The notes under the pieces were generated by a model, which did not search any database, was not told where the DNA came from, and saw nothing but the letters and a program-made list of their open reading frames with translations. Source: an uncultured Acetatifactor sp. (GTDB lineage Bacteria > Bacillota > Clostridia > Lachnospirales > Lachnospiraceae). Taken from it: 64,000 nt of DNA. Below, piece after piece: positions 1-8,037 of this stretch (positions are counted from its first letter, which is position 1; the number at the start of each line of letters is the position of its first letter). The stretch spans positions 3,999 to 67,998 of the forward strand of contig CAJTSE010000021.1 in assembly GCA_910578815.1 (NCBI GenBank), read 5' to 3'. Made by a program: the position numbers and the translations under genes.

Positions 1-511
1 TAGTGATCCCTTCCTGCCTCTCCAGAAAAGGGATCACCGTGTCCTCCACAAACCGGGAAGTCTCCTGAATATCCATGCCCTCATAAGCCACGGCAAGGTA
101 TACGGACGCCATCATGTCCATGCTGATCTCCATGATGGTGGGCGTTCCGCATTCCTCCGGCAGGGCTGCTTCTACGGCATCCAGCGAACTGGACACCTTG
201 ACCATTGCCGAATCCATGTCCGTGCCGTCCACAAATTCCAGCTGTACGATGCCGTAATTTTCATTGGAGGTGCTGTATACATTTTTCACTCCTGAAACAG
301 AACCAAGCGCCCTCTCCATAGGTTCACATACAGAGGATTCCACCTTTTCCGGGCTGGCTCCCGGATATGTAGTAATAACAATCATGTAGGGCAGGTTCAT
401 CTCTGGCAGCAGATCCGTGGTCATGCTGCTTAAACATACCACACCCAATATCATGATAACAATTACCATGACAAGCACGGTAAAAGGCTTTTTCACACTA
501 AATTTCGGCAT
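1..511 (-). CDS. RND family efflux transporter permease, N-terminal part
   Basis: Only the first 170 codons lie in the window; the rest runs off the left edge. The protein starts MPKFSVKKPFTVLV, has a first membrane helix at about residues 10-30, and continues with a periplasmic-type stretch containing DLLPEMNLPYM and TTYPGASPEKVE, the classical start of AcrB/HAE1-like RND pumps (first helix followed by the porter domain). These proteins export small hydrophobic compounds or lipids using the proton gradient. An AGGAG site lies 8-10 bases before the ATG, and a promoter is visible at 554-583. Family assignment is firm; substrate unknown. Confidence 0.9.
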   Translation of the reverse strand, partial: MPKFSVKKPFTVLVMVIVIMILGVVCLSSMTTDLLPEMNLPYMIVITTYPGASPEKVESSVCEPMERALGSVSGVKNVYSTSNENYGIVQLEFVDGTDMDSAMVKVSSSLDAVEAALPEECGTPTIMEISMDMMASVYLAVAYEGMDIQETSRFVEDTVIPFLERQEGIT

Positions 512-553
512 CTCAAACTCCTGTCTCCTGCGTAACCGTTTTTTTCTCCGTTC

Positions 554-583
554 ATTATATGCCGCCGGGCAATTCCCGGTCAA
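554..583 (-). promoter_or_regulatory. Promoter of the RND efflux gene
   Basis: On the minus strand TTGACC is followed after 18 bases by TATAAT. The spacer holds a 5-bp inverted repeat (CCGGG, five bases, CCCGG), placed where a repressor or MerR-type activator could bind; that role is inference. The site lies between the end of sigH and the RND start, so the efflux gene can be transcribed independently of the cysE-sigH operon. Confidence 0.7.
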
Positions 584-620
584 TATCCGAAATCTGTGAT
601 TTTTCTAAAAAAAGTATTAA

Positions 621-1247
621 TTACAGCATTTTGCGAATTTTACCCTTTAAACGCTGTAAGGCATTGTCTGTGGCTTTCTCATCGCGCCCCAGCACCTTCG
701 CCGCCTGTCCGTAGCTCATGCCGGTCAAATACAAATCCAGCACCTGACGTTCAAAATCGCTCAGTTCTTCCTCTATGGACTTCTCCAGATAGGCCATCCG
801 TTCCTTGTCCAAAAACAGCTCTTCCGGCGAAAGCTCCGCTCTGTCCGCCAACAGCTCACTCAGTGTCCTTTCTTCTTTCTCGTCCCCCTCCGCAGTGGAT
901 TTCCCGCTGTCCAAGGAGACATAAGTATTTAAGGGCAAATGCTTTTTCCGCCTGGAGGCCCGTACTGCTGTATACATCTGCCTGCTGATACACAGCTCCG
1001 CAAAGGTATAAAAGCTGGCATCACGTCCCATATCATAATCCCTCACGGCCTTAAACAGGCCAATCATGCCCTCCTGAATCAAGTCCTCGTTGTCCGCTCC
1101 CAAAATGAACATGGACTTAGCCTTGCTCCGCACCAGATTTTTATATTTATCGCAGATATAATCCATAATAGACTCTTCCCCACGCCGAAGCCTGTCAATC
1201 AGCTCGTCATCGGTACACTGCTCATAATCGGAATATTTCCCTGCCAT
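621..1247 (-). CDS. sigH: RNA polymerase sigma factor SigH (sporulation/stationary phase)
   Basis: A 208-residue sigma-70 family protein. Region 2 carries EDLIQEGMIGLFKAVRDYD, the core-binding/-10 helix; the C-terminal region 4 helix-turn-helix contains GMSYGQAAKVLGRDEKATDN. Length and both regions match SigH (Spo0H), which directs early sporulation and transition-phase genes. It is the last gene of the cysE-cysS-mrnC-rlmB-sigH order, the same neighbourhood as in Bacillus; this supports the call. The start is chosen at the ATG at 1247 because GGAG lies 6-7 bases upstream; an ATG three bases earlier and a GTG at 1259 are alternatives. Confidence 0.9.
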   Translation of the reverse strand: MAGKYSDYEQCTDDELIDRLRRGEESIMDYICDKYKNLVRSKAKSMFILGADNEDLIQEGMIGLFKAVRDYDMGRDASFYTFAELCISRQMYTAVRASRRKKHLPLNTYVSLDSGKSTAEGDEKEERTLSELLADRAELSPEELFLDKERMAYLEKSIEEELSDFERQVLDLYLTGMSYGQAAKVLGRDEKATDNALQRLKGKIRKML

Positions 1248-1302
1248 CATTTTCTCCACTTCTGCGCTGCCTGATCACCCGGCTTTGCTGTGATCCTTTC
1301 CG

Positions 1303-2049
1303 TCACACCGGCATAAGCCTTTGGCGCACAATCTCATAGGCCAGCACCCCTGCCGCAACGGAGGCGTTCAGGGAATCAATATTCCCCTGCATGGGAATGG
1401 CGGCCACCATATCGCACTTTTCCTTTACCAGCCTGCCTACGCCCTCCCCCTCACTGCCGATCACCAGGCCGATAGGGCCCTTTAAATCAAGCCGATACAT
1501 CAATGTGCCGTCCATATCCGCACAGACAAACCACATACCTTTCTTTTTCAGCTCTTCCATGGTCTTTGCAAGGTTTGTGACCTTTGCCACCGGAGTGTAG
1601 TTTAAAGCCCCGGCTGAAGTCCGGGCTACCACCGCCGTCAGCCCCACCGCCCGGTTTTTGGGGATAATAACCCCATGAGCCCCCGCCAGGTTGGCCGTTC
1701 GAATAATGGCCCCCAGATTATGAGGATCCTCAATATTATCCAGCAAAATAATAAAAGGCGGCTCCCCCTTCTCTTCGGCTGCCTGGAGAATATCCTCCAC
1801 CTCCGCATACTCATAAGCCGCGGCTACGGCAATGACCCCCTGATGCTTTCCTGTCGCGGACAGCTGGTCAAGACGTTCCTTTGACACGTATTTCACCAAA
1901 GTATCCTGTTTCTTTGCCTCCCGCTTAATTGTCATCACGGGTCCGTCCTGACAGCCGTCCAGAACATACAGCTTGTCGATGGTCTTTCCTGAGCGGTACG
2001 CCTCGATCACGGCGTTCCGCCCTTCTATGGTAAATTCCTGATATGCCAT
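1303..2049 (-). CDS. rlmB: 23S rRNA (guanosine-2'-O-)-methyltransferase RlmB
   Basis: A 248-residue SpoU/TrmH (SPOUT knot) methyltransferase. The N-terminal substrate-binding domain (about residues 5-80) begins EFTIEGRNAVIEAYRSG; the knotted catalytic domain shows motif 1 (LLDNIEDPHNLGAIIRTA), motif 2 (VIGSEGEGVGRLV) and motif 3 (IDSLNASVAAGVLAYE). RlmB-type enzymes methylate the ribose of a conserved guanosine in 23S rRNA (G2251 in E. coli). It starts with ATG behind GGAGG. Position between mrnC and sigH is the conserved Firmicutes order. The exact target nucleotide is inferred from family. Confidence 0.9.
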   Translation of the reverse strand: MAYQEFTIEGRNAVIEAYRSGKTIDKLYVLDGCQDGPVMTIKREAKKQDTLVKYVSKERLDQLSATGKHQGVIAVAAAYEYAEVEDILQAAEEKGEPPFIILLDNIEDPHNLGAIIRTANLAGAHGVIIPKNRAVGLTAVVARTSAGALNYTPVAKVTNLAKTMEELKKKGMWFVCADMDGTLMYRLDLKGPIGLVIGSEGEGVGRLVKEKCDMVAAIPMQGNIDSLNASVAAGVLAYEIVRQRLMPV

Positions 2050-2143
2050 TTTTCCTCCATTCTGACTCCATTCCGCAGCTTTGCTGGGGCTTACAATCTC
2101 AAGACCTGCAAAGCAGAGCCGGGGTTTTTCTTTTCACATTGCA

Positions 2144-2773
2144 CTACAGCAAATGACCGTCCATCAACGCCAGAAGGCCTTCGATTAAGGGCCTGAAAAA
2201 CGTTGCAAACCTGTTGTCCTGCTCCCAGTCTCCGCGCAAAACCTCAAACCGAATCAGCCTGTCCACAACATGGCGGGAAATTCTCTCCTTATATTCCGGC
2301 GTATCCTGATACCGGTGGAGCACCAGATTTCCCTCTTTCTCTTCCTCCAGCAGTCTGCTGTAAAGATCCGGCACCACCGTTTCCCGCAGCACCGGTACCT
2401 CCTGCTCCGACACCAGCTCCGGCATCCAGGAGGTGGCGCCGCGGATAAAGCCCTCTTCGGAAAGCTCATATACGGAACAGCCTTTTCCTTCATAACTCAG
2501 CCGGAAAGCATCCGGATAACATTCATACACAAGGGGCCGGTCTTCCTCGTCCGTGGAAAGGATAAAGTCAAAATCATCCTTATTTACGCCAAAAAGAAGA
2601 CCTGTCACCAGATTGTCGATAGCATAAACATAGGCCTTCTTATGGGTAGAAACCCTGGGCTGTAAAACCCTGATTCCGGAAGTACCCGACACATGATAAA
2701 CCGTCCCCGGCTCCCGTCTGTCATTCTTTTCTTTTACATTCCTGCCCTTTTCACTATCTGTTATATGATCCAT
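2144..2773 (-). CDS. Conserved hypothetical protein in the cysS-sigH operon
   Basis: A 209-residue soluble protein without signal peptide or membrane helices. I do not recognise a characterised domain. It contains a stretch VYHVSGTSGIRVLQPRVSTH followed by KAYVYAIDNLVTGLLFG, an arrangement that recalls small proteins with an N-terminal ligand-binding barrel, but this is weak. It sits between mrnC and rlmB, with 94 bases to rlmB and 121 to mrnC, so it is probably co-transcribed. The ATG at 2773 is preferred over 2779 because AGAGG is 9 rather than 3 bases away. No NYN-domain gene (Bacillus yacP) is found between rlmB and sigH. Confidence 0.7.
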   Translation of the reverse strand: MDHITDSEKGRNVKEKNDRREPGTVYHVSGTSGIRVLQPRVSTHKKAYVYAIDNLVTGLLFGVNKDDFDFILSTDEEDRPLVYECYPDAFRLSYEGKGCSVYELSEEGFIRGATSWMPELVSEQEVPVLRETVVPDLYSRLLEEEKEGNLVLHRYQDTPEYKERISRHVVDRLIRFEVLRGDWEQDNRFATFFRPLIEGLLALMDGHLL

Positions 2774-2894
2774 CTGCATATTCCTCTCTTCACACAGAAG
2801 GACGCAAAATCAGCGTTCTTCCTGGAACTTTAGTTCCATGGGATTGGTTTGTGCCGAGGAAGGCGGCATGACAGGAAGTGTGAAAACACTCCGC

Positions 2895-3374
2895 TCACAG
2901 ATCCCCGATACCGGCTGCCGTGATTCCCCTTCTCACCAGCTCCAAAATCCGCTCCATATCACCCTTTAAGTACAGCCAGCCCAGTACCGCCTCAAAGCCG
3001 GTAGCCTTCATGTAGTCCCCGGATGATGCATTCTTTGCCGTAGTATGCGGCTTGGCGTTTTTCCCCCGCCGGTACACCGCCTGCTCTTCCTCCGTAAAAT
3101 GCTCCTGCAGCACCGTCGCGATCCTTGCCTGAGCAACCGCACTCACGTATTTCACCGTGATATGATGCAGCACATTGGCAGGACGGTTTGCCCGCTCCAC
3201 CACCACTGTCCGGATAATCAGGTCATAGACCGCGTCTCCGACATAAGCTAAAGTCAGCGGCGAATAGCTTCTAATATTCTGGCTTTTACCGGGAAACATC
3301 CCCCGAATCATCTCCGGCAGGCTGTCATGACCCCTCTGCAGTCCTGCTGTCTCCCTGTTTATACTTTCTTCCAC
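2895..3374 (-). CDS. mrnC: Mini-ribonuclease 3 (23S rRNA maturation)
   Basis: A 159-residue RNase III-like protein consisting of the catalytic domain only; the double-stranded RNA-binding domain of true RNase III is absent, as usual for MrnC. The signature LAYVGDAVYDLIIR (about residues 43-56) contains the metal-binding acidic residues. The enzyme trims the ends of 23S rRNA precursors. The likely start is a GTG at 3374 that overlaps the last 16 bases of cysS, with AGAGGG six bases upstream inside the cysS end, so translation is probably coupled. Confidence 0.88.
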   Translation of the reverse strand: MEESINRETAGLQRGHDSLPEMIRGMFPGKSQNIRSYSPLTLAYVGDAVYDLIIRTVVVERANRPANVLHHITVKYVSAVAQARIATVLQEHFTEEEQAVYRRGKNAKPHTTAKNASSGDYMKATGFEAVLGWLYLKGDMERILELVRRGITAAGIGDL

Positions 3375-4780
3375 TTTACACCCTCTCTGGTATCCTCCAG
3401 GGCAATACCCTTTTCCAAAAGCTCCGCCCGGATAGCGTCTGCTTTTGCAAAGTCCTTCTCCTTTTTCGCCGCCTTACGCTCTTCGATCTTTGCCAATACA
3501 AAAGCCTCCAGCTCCGCATCCACTTTGGGATCCGCCGTTTTCCCAGCCCGGTCCGCCGTCAGACCTAAGGACAGCACCTGGTCAAAGCTCTCCGCCAGGG
3601 CAAACTTGGTGGCATCGGAAAGATCCGCCTTCAGCATATCGTAAAGCACCGTTATGGCCATGGCGGAATTCAGGTCATCACAAAGCGCCGCCTCGAACTT
3701 AACGTCGTACTCATCAAAGCCAGCCTGATCCACCTCTCCGCCCCGCTTCAGGGTGCCGATCCGCTTCACCAGCTTCTCATATGCGGCGCCCATATTATCC
3801 AGCACCTCATAAGAGAATTCGAGAGGCTTCCGGTAATGGGACTGCAGGCAGAAGAACCTGTACACCAGCGGGTCATAACCCTTGGACTCCAGCAGGGATA
3901 CCGTCAGGAATTCTCCCTTGGATTTACTCATCTTGCCGGATTTGTCATTTAAATGGTGTACATGGAACCAGTAATTGCACCATTTATGCCCAAGATAAGA
4001 CTCGCTCTGAGCCACCTCATTGGTGTGATGGGGGAAAATATTGTCCACGCCGCCGCAATGAATATCCATATACTCTCCCAGATGCTTCATGCTGATGCAG
4101 GAGCACTCGATATGCCAGCCGGGATACCCCAGCCCCCAGGGGCTTTCCCATTTCAGCTCCTGATCATCGAACTTGGACTTGGTAAACCACAGCACAAAAT
4201 CGCTCTTGTTCCGCTTGTTGGCATCCTCATCCACATCCTCTCTGACCCCCACCAGCAGCTCCTTTTCGCTCAGATTAGAAAAAACGTAATACTCCTTCAG
4301 CCGGGAAGTATCGAAATATATATTGCCCCCTGCCTCATAAGCAAACCCCTTTTCCAGCAGCACCTGAATCATGTGAATAAACTCGTCAATGCAGTTGGTG
4401 GCCGGCTCCACCACATCCGGTGTCTTGATATTCAGTTTTCCGCAGTCACTGAAAAAAGCGTCGGTATAATATTTCGCAATTTCCATCACGGTTTTATGCT
4501 CCCGTTTTGCCCCTTTCAGCATCTTATCCTCACCAGTATCCGCGTCGCTGGAAAGATGTCCCACATCCGTTATATTCATGACGCGCTTCACGTCATAGCC
4601 GATATAGCGCAGGGTCTTCTCCAGCAGATCTTCCATGATATAGCTTCGCAGATTTCCGATATGGGCATAGTGATACACCGTGGGGCCGCAGGTATACATG
4701 GACACCTTCCCGTCCTCATTGGGTATGAACCGTTCCACCTTTTTTGTCAGAGTATTATAAAAATACAGTTTGTTTTCCAT
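3359..4780 (-). CDS. cysS: Cysteine--tRNA ligase
   Basis: A 473-residue class I aminoacyl-tRNA synthetase. The nucleotide-binding HIGH-type motif is present as HIGN within YHYAHIGNLR (about residue 36), the KMSKS loop as GKMSKSKGEF, and zinc ligands as the Cys of YTCGPTVY, WHIECSC and HHTNE. It charges tRNA-Cys. The ATG at 4780 follows CGGAGG by six bases; a longer in-frame extension upstream is rejected because it lacks conserved content. It lies 89 bases downstream of cysE, giving the classical cysE-cysS pair that couples cysteine synthesis to its use, both behind the T-box leader. Confidence 0.97.
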   Translation of the reverse strand: MENKLYFYNTLTKKVERFIPNEDGKVSMYTCGPTVYHYAHIGNLRSYIMEDLLEKTLRYIGYDVKRVMNITDVGHLSSDADTGEDKMLKGAKREHKTVMEIAKYYTDAFFSDCGKLNIKTPDVVEPATNCIDEFIHMIQVLLEKGFAYEAGGNIYFDTSRLKEYYVFSNLSEKELLVGVREDVDEDANKRNKSDFVLWFTKSKFDDQELKWESPWGLGYPGWHIECSCISMKHLGEYMDIHCGGVDNIFPHHTNEVAQSESYLGHKWCNYWFHVHHLNDKSGKMSKSKGEFLTVSLLESKGYDPLVYRFFCLQSHYRKPLEFSYEVLDNMGAAYEKLVKRIGTLKRGGEVDQAGFDEYDVKFEAALCDDLNSAMAITVLYDMLKADLSDATKFALAESFDQVLSLGLTADRAGKTADPKVDAELEAFVLAKIEERKAAKKEKDFAKADAIRAELLEKGIALEDTREGVKWKKV

Positions 4781-4869
4781 TTTGATCCTCCGTTCTTTCT
4801 GATATACTGCCAATAGAGGGCGAAGCCCGCCTCTTTTGACACAAATCGTCGCTGAAATCTTCAACTCCT

Positions 4870-5535
4870 TCATTCCCTGTGTAACTGCCGCATTTCCTTC
4901 TCCAGCTCCAGCAGCCTGTTGGTAAGCTCTGTATTGGCACGCTGCAGATTCATAATGTCCTCCCGCACCGGGTCCGGCAGGTCCGTCTGATTCATAGTTT
5001 CCTGAGGCAGCGCTTGATTGCCGCGTTTGACCACCCGCCCCGGCACCCCAACCACCGTAGAACACGGGGGCACCTCCCTCAAGACCACGCTTCCTGCGCC
5101 GATCTTGGAATTGTCGCCGATGGTAAAGGACCCCAGCACCTTGGCCCCTGCACTGATCATCACGTTATTGCCGATGGTGGGATGGCGCTTGCCATGCTCC
5201 TTGCCCGTTCCCCCCAGTGTCACCCCCTGATACAGCGTCACATTGTCTCCGATGATCGCCGTCTCTCCGATAATAACCCCGTTTCCGTGGTCGATAAACA
5301 GCCCCTTTCCGATCTTTGCTCCCGGATGAATCTCGATGCCCGTCTTGCGCACCGCCCGCTGAGACACCCACCTGGCCCAGAAATAATGCCCCTTTTCATA
5401 GAGTCTGTGGGCAACCCTGTAGTGCATCATCACCTTAAAGCTGGGATAAAGAAACACCTCCATGGAAGAATGAATCGCCGGGTCCCGTTCCCTGATGATC
5501 CGGACCTCTTCCTGTATACTCCGTAATATCCCCAT
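4870..5535 (-). CDS. cysE: Serine O-acetyltransferase
   Basis: A 221-residue enzyme that makes O-acetylserine from serine and acetyl-CoA, the first committed step of cysteine synthesis. A helical N-terminal part is followed by the left-handed beta-helix built from hexapeptide repeats (from about residue 65), with the active-site stretch IDHGNGVIIGETAIIGD and the acetyl-CoA loop LGGTGKEHGKRHPTIG. The C-terminus carries a 30-residue coiled-coil-like tail (NTELTNRLLELEKEMRQL) beyond the usual end. It is the first gene after the T-box leader at 5657-5880. Confidence 0.95.
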   Translation of the reverse strand: MGILRSIQEEVRIIRERDPAIHSSMEVFLYPSFKVMMHYRVAHRLYEKGHYFWARWVSQRAVRKTGIEIHPGAKIGKGLFIDHGNGVIIGETAIIGDNVTLYQGVTLGGTGKEHGKRHPTIGNNVMISAGAKVLGSFTIGDNSKIGAGSVVLREVPPCSTVVGVPGRVVKRGNQALPQETMNQTDLPDPVREDIMNLQRANTELTNRLLELEKEMRQLHRE

Positions 5536-5656
5536 TTATGCAATTCACCTCACTGTTTCAAAATTTACCGTTTGGTTTTACGCCGGTGATACGTCCAAAG
5601 AAAGCCAAAAGCATTAACCTTCGTGTCACTCACCAAACAGGACATTGCACGCCGAA

Positions 5657-5880
5657 AAACGAAACCGCAGGAAATCTCCCTAAGAGACGATTTCCCGCGG
5701 TTCCACTCTTTTTAAAGGCCGTAACAGCCCTTCCCTTCCTGCGCTTAACGCTCGCCTGCGTATCCGGCTACCCGCCTGCCGCGCTCACCGAATCTGCTCC
5801 TGGATGCACTTCCCTTTTCCCGGACGGGGAACGCTTCCAGCCTGACTGACACTCCCTCTCTGACATCCGCAGATTCTGCC
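5657..5880 (-). ncRNA. T-box riboswitch, probably tRNA-Cys responsive, with terminator
   Basis: The RNA read on the minus strand has the T-box core AGAGTGGAACCGCGGG at 5694-5709, inside the antiterminator. The competing terminator follows: arms AACCGCGGGAAATC and GATTTCCTGCGGTT (5663-5702), then a T-rich run. Upstream, a stem I base pairs GAATCTGC (5869-5876) with GCAGATTC (5790-5797), and GGATG pairs with CATCC inside it. In the specifier position the triplet TGC (5806-5808), a cysteine codon, fits the cysE-cysS context. Uncharged tRNA-Cys should stabilise the antiterminator and allow readthrough. The specifier assignment is by inspection. Confidence 0.92.
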
Positions 5881-5954
5881 GGGCCCCAATCTTCCCGCCG
5901 AATCTTTAAAAGGTACTCTTTCCGTTCTTTGCATTTATCATTTATCTACTACAC

Positions 5955-5983
5955 AGAATATGCAACTTTTTGGTTTTTGTCAA
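5955..5983 (-). promoter_or_regulatory. Promoter of the cysE T-box transcript
   Basis: TTGACA and TATTCT are separated by 17 bases on the minus strand, about 75 bases upstream of the T-box stem I. Transcription should start near 5948. The sequence between 5536 and 5657 is untranslated leader after the terminator. Confidence 0.85.
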
Positions 5984-6134
5984 TATATTTTCGCGATCAA
6001 GGCTTGAATTGTTTTTCAACGGTGAACTTCGCTCTGATTTTCTTCTGCACGTGCAGGAAAAGCAAGTCGGAAAAGATACACATTCGCCCGATTATAAACA
6101 GGATCAAACGCCCGTCCGAAACATGGATGCCATG

Positions 6135-6162
6135 TTGACAGCTTTTTAATTTGATGTAAAAT
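6135..6162 (+). promoter_or_regulatory. Promoter of the two-component/ABC operon
   Basis: TTGACA and TAAAAT with a 16-base spacer lie 38 bases before the response regulator start. The site is back to back with the cysE promoter; 5984-6134 holds no other feature I can support. Confidence 0.8.
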
Positions 6163-6199
6163 AAACTCTGTGATAGAACCGAACGTAAAGGAAACAACA

Positions 6200-6868
6200 A
6201 TGTACACAATACTGATCGCCGAGGATGACGGCGCTCTGAGGAACGGACTGGCCTTCGATCTGGCGGCGGAGGGCTATAACGTTGTTCCCGCCGAAAACGG
6301 CCGGGCCGCCCTTGCGCATCTGAGCGGTGCAGACCTTGTACTGCTGGACGTAAACCTTCCCGATGCTGAGGGCTTTGAGCTATGCCGTAAAATAAAAATA
6401 AGCAAAGAGATTCCCGTCATTTTCCTGACCTGTCGTGATCTGGAGCAGGACGAGCTGCAGGGCTTTATCTGCGGCGGGGACGATTATATTACTAAACCCT
6501 TTTCGCTGCCCGTGCTGCGGAAAAGAATTGCCGCTGTTTTAAAGCGCAGCCGGGCGTCGGGAGACGTTTATGCCGACGGCTTCCTCACCGTGGATTTTAC
6601 CGGCTTTACGGCTTCCGCAGGCACAAAGAGCATCGCCTTTACCCCTACCGAATACCGGCTGCTGAAAATTTTTACAGACAGCAAAGGCAGCGTGCTTACG
6701 CGCGGGATGCTGCTGGAAAAACTCTGGGACAGCAAAGAAAACTATGTGGACGAGCACACACTGACCGTAAATATCAACCGCATTCGCCGGAAAATTGAGG
6801 ACGCGGACCACAAATATATTAAAACAATTTACGGCATCGGCTATGTCTGGAATGGAGAATGTCAATGA
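6200..6868 (+). CDS. OmpR/PhoB family response regulator
   Basis: A 222-residue two-domain regulator. The receiver has the acidic pair E8/D9-D10, phosphoacceptor D50 (VLLDVNLPD), T77 and K99 (ITKPF), all present. The C-terminal winged helix (about 125-220) has FTPTEYRLLKIF and IYGIGYVW. It probably activates the ABC transporter genes downstream when phosphorylated by the adjacent kinase. The ATG at 6200 is preferred because AAAGGA lies 7-8 bases upstream and the receiver begins right there. Its stop overlaps the kinase start. Confidence 0.93.
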   Translation: MYTILIAEDDGALRNGLAFDLAAEGYNVVPAENGRAALAHLSGADLVLLDVNLPDAEGFELCRKIKISKEIPVIFLTCRDLEQDELQGFICGGDDYITKPFSLPVLRKRIAAVLKRSRASGDVYADGFLTVDFTGFTASAGTKSIAFTPTEYRLLKIFTDSKGSVLTRGMLLEKLWDSKENYVDEHTLTVNINRIRRKIEDADHKYIKTIYGIGYVWNGECQ

Positions 6869-7797
6869 TTTGGATGATGCTTGTTTCCGCCGCAGCGCTT
6901 ATTTCGGCAATTATAATCCTCTGCGTAACCATTCATTACCGCCGGAAAATCAGTCTCTTTTCCAATGACTTATGCCGCATTCTGGACGACATGGCCGCCG
7001 AAAATACCCCTGATTTTACCGTTACGGAGGACACTCTGGACGGCAAGATCAACGTCAGGCTGAAGCGACTGCAGGAAATTTTAAACGGTAAGAGCGAACA
7101 GGCCCGTCGGGACAAAGAAAAGCTGCAGGCCCTTGTCTCCGATATTTCACATCAGGTAAAGGCTCCTGCGGCAAACCTCAAGCTGTATCTGGAGCTGTTG
7201 TCACGGCCGAACCTTGACGGGGAAAAGCGCAGGGAATTTCTGCAATTATCTGCCGCTCAGGCGGAAAAACTGGAATTTCTCATGAATGCGCTGGTAAAAA
7301 TGTCCCGCCTTGAAACCGGACTCATTTCCTTTGAAAAAAAGAAAATCTCCGCAGCGGACGTGATTGCCGGAGCTCTGGCACAGATTTCCCCCACCGCCGA
7401 CCAGAAAAATCTCGACATGCAGGTAAACTGTGCAGACGGTATTTCTGTATTTTGCGATCAGAAGTGGACCGCCGAAGCCGTGTTCAACCTCCTTGACAAC
7501 GCGGTAAAATATACGCCGCCAAACGGATCCATCCACATTTCAACAGGCAGAAACGAATTCTATATACAGGTCCGGGTCAGGGACAGCGGCAGGGGCATCT
7601 CCGAAAGCGAACAGGCAAAAATTTTTGGAAGATTTTACCGTTCCGAAGCCGCCAAAGCCGAGGAAGGCCTGGGTCTGGGCCTGTTTCTGGCCCGCAATAT
7701 TATTTCCGGGCAGGGCGGATTTCTCTCGGTGCGCTCGGAGCCGCCTCACGGCGCGGAGTTTACGATCAATCTGCCGGTGGAATCAAAGAAAGATTGA
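6865..7797 (+). CDS. Sensor histidine kinase
   Basis: A 310-residue kinase with one N-terminal membrane helix (about 4-24) and almost no extracellular part. The phosphorylated histidine is about H96 in SDISHQVKAP; the ATPase domain shows the N box NLLDNAVKYTPP, G1 DSGRGIS, F box FGRFYRSEAA and G2 GLGLGLFLARN. The short input region suggests sensing within the membrane or through the neighbouring transporter, as in Bce-type modules (inference). The ATG at 6865 forms an ATGA overlap with the regulator and has GGAG 7 bases upstream; an ATG at 6859 is the alternative. Confidence 0.92.
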   Translation: MIWMMLVSAAALISAIIILCVTIHYRRKISLFSNDLCRILDDMAAENTPDFTVTEDTLDGKINVRLKRLQEILNGKSEQARRDKEKLQALVSDISHQVKAPAANLKLYLELLSRPNLDGEKRREFLQLSAAQAEKLEFLMNALVKMSRLETGLISFEKKKISAADVIAGALAQISPTADQKNLDMQVNCADGISVFCDQKWTAEAVFNLLDNAVKYTPPNGSIHISTGRNEFYIQVRVRDSGRGISESEQAKIFGRFYRSEAAKAEEGLGLGLFLARNIISGQGGFLSVRSEPPHGAEFTINLPVESKKD

Positions 7798-8037
7798 CAA
7801 GTCTGTTTGTAAATTGTGCTTTTCTTTCATGCTCACGAACATCGGAAATGAACTTCCTGAAGAATATACAGAATCAGAAAGTCGTTATTTCAAAAATACC
7901 GCTTTGCCGATGATCTCCTACTTTACTGAAATCTTTATATAATTGAGAGGATTTTGAAACATTTGGAAGTTATACTAATGTCATACGACAGGCAGAGCAC
8001 GGTCTGCCGAAAATATGGCATGCAGGGAGAGCTTGAA
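7798..8037 (+). other. Intergenic region between kinase and ABC genes
   Basis: 240 bases with no convincing gene. A TTGACA at the very end of the kinase gene (about 7794) lacks a good -10 partner. A TATACT lies near 7970 without a clear -35, so an activator-dependent promoter for the ABC genes is possible here but not shown. Confidence 0.3.

Noticed and set aside
3953..4816. 287-codon ORF on the plus strand
   Set aside because: It lies entirely opposite cysS, whose motifs are unmistakable; no ribosome site or recognisable domain.
5929..6138. 69-codon ORF between the cysE promoter and the response regulator
   Set aside because: It spans the cysE promoter, has no ribosome site and no recognisable content.
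7794..7830. TTGACA at the end of the histidine kinase gene as an ABC-gene promoter
   Set aside because: No -10 at 15-19 bases; the ABC genes may be read from the upstream promoter or an activated promoter that I cannot place.
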